A stretch of DNA of 5,603 bases from assembly GCA_002501695.1 (NCBI GenBank), contig DANZ01000007.1, positions 1-5,603 on the forward strand, read 5' to 3'. This document shows positions 5,230 to 5,603 of this stretch, piece by piece (the first letter of the stretch is position 1; every line of letters begins with the position of its first letter). Made by a program: the position numbers and the translations under genes. Under the pieces are notes generated by a model. That model was given only the letters and a program-made list of their open reading frames with translations. It was not told where the DNA came from and ran no database searches. The DNA is from Methanolobus sp. UBA474 (lineage in GTDB: Archaea; Halobacteriota; Methanosarcinia; Methanosarcinales; Methanosarcinaceae).

Positions 5230-5603
5230 ATGACAGAAGAGATCAGGCAGAAAGTCGTGAATTATCTTTCCAGCCACCAGTGGCTGAACCTGGGTACAGC
5301 CGACAGAAGTGGGAAGCCAATGGTGCATACAATGGCCTTTGCCTCCGACGGGGCAACGGTCTACTTTGTGACCGATAAGAACACACACAAAGTCGCAGAC
5401 ATTATGGATAATCCCAATGTAGCATTCACTGTGGACGATGATGATGTGCAGGTAATGCAGATAACAGGCGTCCAGATGCAGGGGAAGGCGTCCCTTGTCA
5501 CGGACAGGGAGGAGACCAGCAAGGCATTCAGGCTCATGGCTGAAAAGTATCCTTTCATGGCTGATATGCCATCAAATCCTGACAATGTTTTCTTTAAAGT
5601 GGA
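5230..5603 (+). CDS. Pyridoxamine 5'-phosphate oxidase-like flavin-binding protein (C-terminus outside window)
   Basis: 124 codons are visible before the window ends, with no stop. The fold is the split-barrel, FMN-binding family related to pyridoxamine 5'-phosphate oxidase. Family features are WLNLGTADRSGKPMVHTMAF (18-37), the strand VYFVTDKNTHKVADIMDNPN (44-63) with the typical K54-to-NPNV segment, and GVQMQGKASLVTD (80-92). Members are small (about 130-170 residues), so most of the protein is present. In archaea such proteins bind FMN or F420 and often act as uncharacterised oxidoreductases; true pyridoxine-phosphate oxidase activity is unlikely to be assignable from this piece. It follows the YihY gene by 58 bases in the same direction but has its own candidate promoter and ribosome-binding site. 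Family assignment is good; cofactor and substrate unknown. Confidence 0.85.
   Translation, partial: MTEEIRQKVVNYLSSHQWLNLGTADRSGKPMVHTMAFASDGATVYFVTDKNTHKVADIMDNPNVAFTVDDDDVQVMQITGVQMQGKASLVTDREETSKAFRLMAEKYPFMADMPSNPDNVFFKV

Overview
This window most likely comes from a methanogenic archaeon of the Methanosarcina/Methanolobus type. Four signs point there. The acyl-CoA synthetase closely resembles the medium/branched-chain enzyme known from Methanosarcina acetivorans. The upstream regions carry archaeal TATA elements rather than -35/-10 boxes. A DUF92 membrane protein and a stand-alone JAMM protease, both common in euryarchaea, lie side by side. Ribosome-binding sites match the archaeal GGAGGTGATC pattern where they are present. 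The exact genus is inference from remembered family resemblance, not from a search.

Layout: the left third (1-1967) is read leftward. An XRE-type helix-turn-helix/cupin regulator (1413-1967) comes first, followed 12 bases later by an AMP-forming acyl-CoA synthetase (1-1400) whose C-terminal end lies outside the window. They almost certainly form one transcript, and the regulator probably controls the enzyme. A 339-base AT-rich divergent intergenic region (1968-2306) holds candidate TATA elements for both directions. It also contains an 18-bp near-perfect palindrome just downstream of the strongest rightward TATA box.

The right part is read rightward: a two-part polytopic membrane protein (2307-3740), a small JAMM/MPN zinc protease (3788-4195), a six-helix YihY/BrkB-family membrane protein (4302-5171), and the start of a pyridoxamine-phosphate-oxidase-like flavin-binding protein (5230 to the right edge). 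The last three each have their own plausible TATA element, so they need not form one operon.

The most interesting gene is the membrane protein at 2307-3740. Its C-terminal half has all the DUF92 motifs (the family of the plant phytyl-phosphate kinase VTE6). Its N-terminal half keeps landmarks of the VTE5/SEC59/DGK1 polyprenol-kinase family. It therefore looks like a natural fusion of the two kinases that act in sequence to turn an isoprenoid alcohol into its diphosphate. In an archaeon this would suggest salvage of geranylgeraniol-type alcohols for ether-lipid synthesis. However, the N-terminal half has lost an expected GD motif, so it may no longer be catalytic. I saw no CRISPR array, transposon, tRNA or rRNA in the window.
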